Of a DNA stretch of 7,626 nucleotides, positions 5,813 through 7,626 are shown piece by piece. The notes under the pieces are model-generated. The model did no database searches, was not told where the DNA came from, and worked only from the letters and a program-made list of their open reading frames with translations. Source of the DNA: a bacterium. GTDB lineage: Bacteria; NPL-UPA2; JAUVJM01. Every line of letters starts with the position of its first letter. Positions within the stretch are counted from its first letter, which is position 1. The position numbers were made by a program, and so were the translations under genes. The stretch covers positions 1 through 7,626 of the forward strand of contig JAUVJM010000068.1 in assembly GCA_030596585.1 (NCBI GenBank). The letters run 5' to 3'.

Positions 5813-7157
5813 TCTGACTCCTGAATTGACTTCAACTTTTCCATAACGGTATTCTTGATTTCTGCAAGTCCCGCCTCGGTTTTTGCCTCGAATCTGACCA
5901 CAATCACCGGCTGGGTGTTGGAAGCTCTCACAAGTCCCCAGCCATCGGGGAAAAGGATGCGCACTCCGTCAATGTCAATAGTCGTATATTCTTTCTTGAA
6001 ATGTTTCTTGACTTCCTCAACAACACTGAACTTGGTTTCGTCACTGCAATCCACTCTGATTTCGGGTGTGGCAGCATACTTCGGAATTTCAGAAGCCAGC
6101 TCGTGGAGGCTTTCTCCGTTTTCGAGAGTAGTTCAAGAAGCCGGGCTCCGGCGAAAATGGCATCGTCATATCCATAGTAGTTGTCGGCGAAAAACATGTG
6201 CCCGCTCATTTCTCCCGCGAGCGGTGCGTCATCTTCCTTCATCTTCTTCTTTATCAGGGAATGTCCCGTTTTCCACATCACAGGGGTGCCGCCGTGCGCT
6301 TCGACATCTTCTATTAGACCCTGGGAGCACTTCACATCGAATACTACCCTCCGGTTTCCCTCTTTTAGAATCTCACGTGCGTACAGAGCGAGCAGTATGT
6401 CTCCCCAGATTATATTACCCTTGTTGTCAATTGCTCCGATTCTGTCCGCGTCCCCGTCCAATCCTATGCCTAGGTCTGCCTTTTCCTGCTCTACTGTCCG
6501 AATCAAATCAGTGAGGAATTCAGGAACAGTGGGGTCCGGCAGATGGTTCGGGAATCTTCCGTCCGGTTCGCAATACAGTTCTATTACCGTACAGCCGAGT
6601 CTGCGGAAGAGTTCCGGTGCCAGCTTGCCTCCGGTACCATTACCGGCATCTACAACCACTTTCAGCGGCTTTTCAATTTTTACCCTGCTGGCTATTGTAT
6701 CCAGGTATGCGGGAATGGGGTTATTGGTGTCCACCGTCCCGGCACCGCTGACGAACTTGTTTCCTTCTATGAGAGCCCTCAGTTCCTGAATTTCCCTGCC
6801 GTAGATAGACGAAATGCCACGGCAGAGTTTGAACCCGTTGTATTCAATCGGATTGTGGCTTCCGGTAATCATTACGCCTCCGGATTTCTCATAGTGGATA
6901 ATGGAGAAATAGAGCACAGGCGTCGGGACAACTCCCACGTCAAGAACGTTGCAGCCGGTTGCCGTGATACCTTTGGTGAGTGCTTTGCTGAATGCCTCGG
7001 AACTTAGCCTCACGTCTCTCCCGATGACAACTTCGGATCCCTGGACTTTCTGAATGAACGTGCCGTAGGCGCGGCCGATTTGCTCAACCATATCCTCTGT
7101 GAGATCTTTGTCAACGATACCTCTTATGTCATACTCGCGAAAAATCAACGGATTCAT
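5809..7157 (-). pseudogene. algC: Phosphomannomutase/phosphoglucomutase, AlgC type, with one frameshift
   Basis: Converts hexose-6-phosphate to hexose-1-phosphate for nucleotide-sugar synthesis. Starting at ATG 7157 (strong AGGAGG, 7 nt upstream) it begins MNPLIFREYDIRG. Phosphoserine loop TGSHNP has catalytic Ser100, the Mg loop is DGDADR (234-239), and the sugar loop is GEMSGH (315-320), as in dual-specificity PMM/PGM and unlike GlmM. The similarity to Pseudomonas AlgC is strong (MWKTGHSLIKKKMKE). After Lys346 (near 6119-6122) the frame breaks. The original frame runs as nonsense to 5928. The true C-terminal domain (ELASEIPKYAATPEI, then DGVRILFPDGWGLVRASNTQ) is in the -1 frame and ends at 5809. 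One extra A in the AAAA run would restore SKNGES and a protein of about 449 residues. It is either a real one-base deletion or a homopolymer sequencing/assembly error. The otherwise intact domains favour error or a very recent mutation. Coupled to the ROK kinase through ATGA. Confidence 0.92.
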
Positions 7158-7173
7158 TCTGTTCCTCCTATCT
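7158..7173 (-). promoter_or_regulatory. Shine-Dalgarno deciding the mutase start
   Basis: The minus strand reads ATAGGAGGAACAGA directly before the ATG at 7157, a full AGGAGG with about 6 nt spacing. It fixes the start at MNPLIF. The longer ORF reaching 7202 would begin inside repeat element D and add 15 residues not seen in the family. Confidence 0.85.
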
Positions 7174-7180
7174 GCTCTCA

Positions 7181-7279
7181 TGTCATTCCCGCCCCGTATC
7201 AAGTACGGGGTAAACTGCAGCGGGAATCCAGACTGTAATTACGGATTCTGGATTCCCCGATCAAGTCGGGGAATGACGT
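7181..7279. repeat. Palindromic element D (TCATTCCC...GGGAATGA type)
   Basis: Terminal inverted repeat GTCATTCCC/GGGAATGAC (7182-7190 and 7269-7277) and an inner one GGAATCCAG/CTGGATTCC (7223-7231 and 7248-7256). Two local hairpins share the same TCAAG loop: CCCCGTA/TACGGGG (7192-7198 and 7204-7210) and CCCCGA/TCGGGG (7255-7260 and 7266-7271). This is the widely dispersed 'cattcccgc...gaatccag' type of intergenic repeat known from many bacterial genomes and metagenomes. It fills most of the 156-bp spacer between hisI and the mutase gene. No coding content is supported. Confidence 0.85.
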
Positions 7280-7313
7280 GCATAGCTTTCATGTTTCTTT
7301 CATGCAACTTTTG

Positions 7314-7626
7314 TCAGTACCCTAATTTTCTAAAGTAGCAGGTCTTCTCTCCCGTGTGACATGCTACTCCTACCTGTTCTACCTTCACGAGGAGAGAATT
7401 GTTCTCGCAGTCAACGAGGACATCCTTTACGAACTGTACGCATCCGGAGGTCTCTCCTTTCATCATAAGCTTTCCTTTGGAGCGTCTCCAGACGTGGACC
7501 CTGCGTGTCTGAAGCGTTTTGCTGAGAGCTTCCTCATTCATGTAACACAGCGTGAGGACGTCGTTCGTTTCCACGTTTTGGATTATCGCAGGAATCAACC
7601 CATTTTTGTCGAATTTTAGCTCGGAC
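7314..7626 (-). CDS. hisI: Phosphoribosyl-AMP cyclohydrolase, 5' end outside window
   Basis: Third step of histidine biosynthesis: opens the adenine ring of phosphoribosyl-AMP. The frame is open to the window edge and begins SELKFDKNGLIPAIIQNVET, canonical near-N-terminal HisI sequence, so the true start lies just beyond 7626. The TTG at 7598 is not the start. Family motifs follow: LTLCYMNEEAL, HVWRRSKGKLMMKGETSG, DCENNSLLVKVEQVGVACHTG and CYFRKLG. The three conserved cysteines (in DCENN, ACHTG and KTCYF) expected to bind zinc are present. The usual DCDxD metal motif is DCENN, and the usual SRSR is RRSK, both deviations. The protein ends after LGY with no HisE domain, so it is the stand-alone form. 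A 156-bp gap filled by repeat element D separates it from the mutase gene, so co-transcription is uncertain. Confidence 0.93.
   Translation of the reverse strand, partial: SELKFDKNGLIPAIIQNVETNDVLTLCYMNEEALSKTLQTRRVHVWRRSKGKLMMKGETSGCVQFVKDVLVDCENNSLLVKVEQVGVACHTGEKTCYFRKLGY

Noticed and set aside
6112..6125. Programmed -1 frameshift in the mutase gene
   Set aside because: The codons at the break (TCG AAA ACG) do not form an X-XXY-YYZ slippery heptamer, the A-run is only four long, and this family is not known for recoding. A deletion or sequencing error is simpler.
5855..6789. Long plus-strand ORFs of 219 and 202 residues opposite the mutase
   Set aside because: They are Ser/Pro/Arg-rich mirror frames of a well-recognised gene.
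7158..7202. Longer N-terminus for the mutase starting at 7202
   Set aside because: It begins within repeat element D, has no ribosome binding site, and a perfect AGGAGG serves the ATG at 7157.

Overview
The window comes from an uncultured-type bacterium that I cannot name. Gene content (a plant- or algal-polysaccharide type glycoside hydrolase, a ROK sugar kinase, an AlgC-type mutase, and a DUF6677-like membrane protein between lepA and lepB) and the many palindromic repeats suggest a free-living heterotroph of a PVC-like or neighbouring candidate phylum such as Planctomycetes, Lentisphaerae or Omnitrophota. This is a weak inference from gene content, made without any database search.

Layout. 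At the left, on the plus strand, positions 1-1462 hold the remains of a large glycoside hydrolase resembling the GH106/alpha-L-rhamnosidase-like enzymes. A catalytic-region fragment runs in from outside the window. It is followed in another frame by the C-terminal beta-sandwich fragment, and the part expected between them is missing. The rest is on the minus strand and transcribed right to left: hisI (5' end outside the window), algC-type phosphomannomutase/phosphoglucomutase (one frameshift), a ROK-family sugar kinase, lepA (elongation factor 4), a DUF6677-like membrane protein, a 56-residue two-helix membrane protein, and lepB (signal peptidase I). The mutase and kinase overlap by 4 nt (ATGA) and very likely form a translationally coupled pair.

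Function. Kinase and mutase together would turn a free hexose into hexose-6-phosphate and then hexose-1-phosphate, the precursor of nucleotide sugars for cell-surface polysaccharide. lepA, the two small membrane proteins and lepB form a translation/membrane/secretion group. hisI belongs to histidine biosynthesis and may be a chance neighbour.

The most unusual aspect is the spacers. Every minus-strand spacer longer than 100 bp contains a palindromic repeat element, as does the 66-bp spacer upstream of lepA. At least four sequence types are present: 2054-2134, 2323-2426 (second copy 2829-2897), 4715-4796 and 7181-7279. The 4715-4796 element is a perfect 26-bp inverted repeat with a 30-nt loop. 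It supplies the stop codon of the ROK kinase, carries an outward-facing extended -10 promoter motif in each arm, and ends 6 nt before the lepA start codon, where no Shine-Dalgarno sequence is visible. I see no CRISPR array, tRNA, rRNA or transposase gene.
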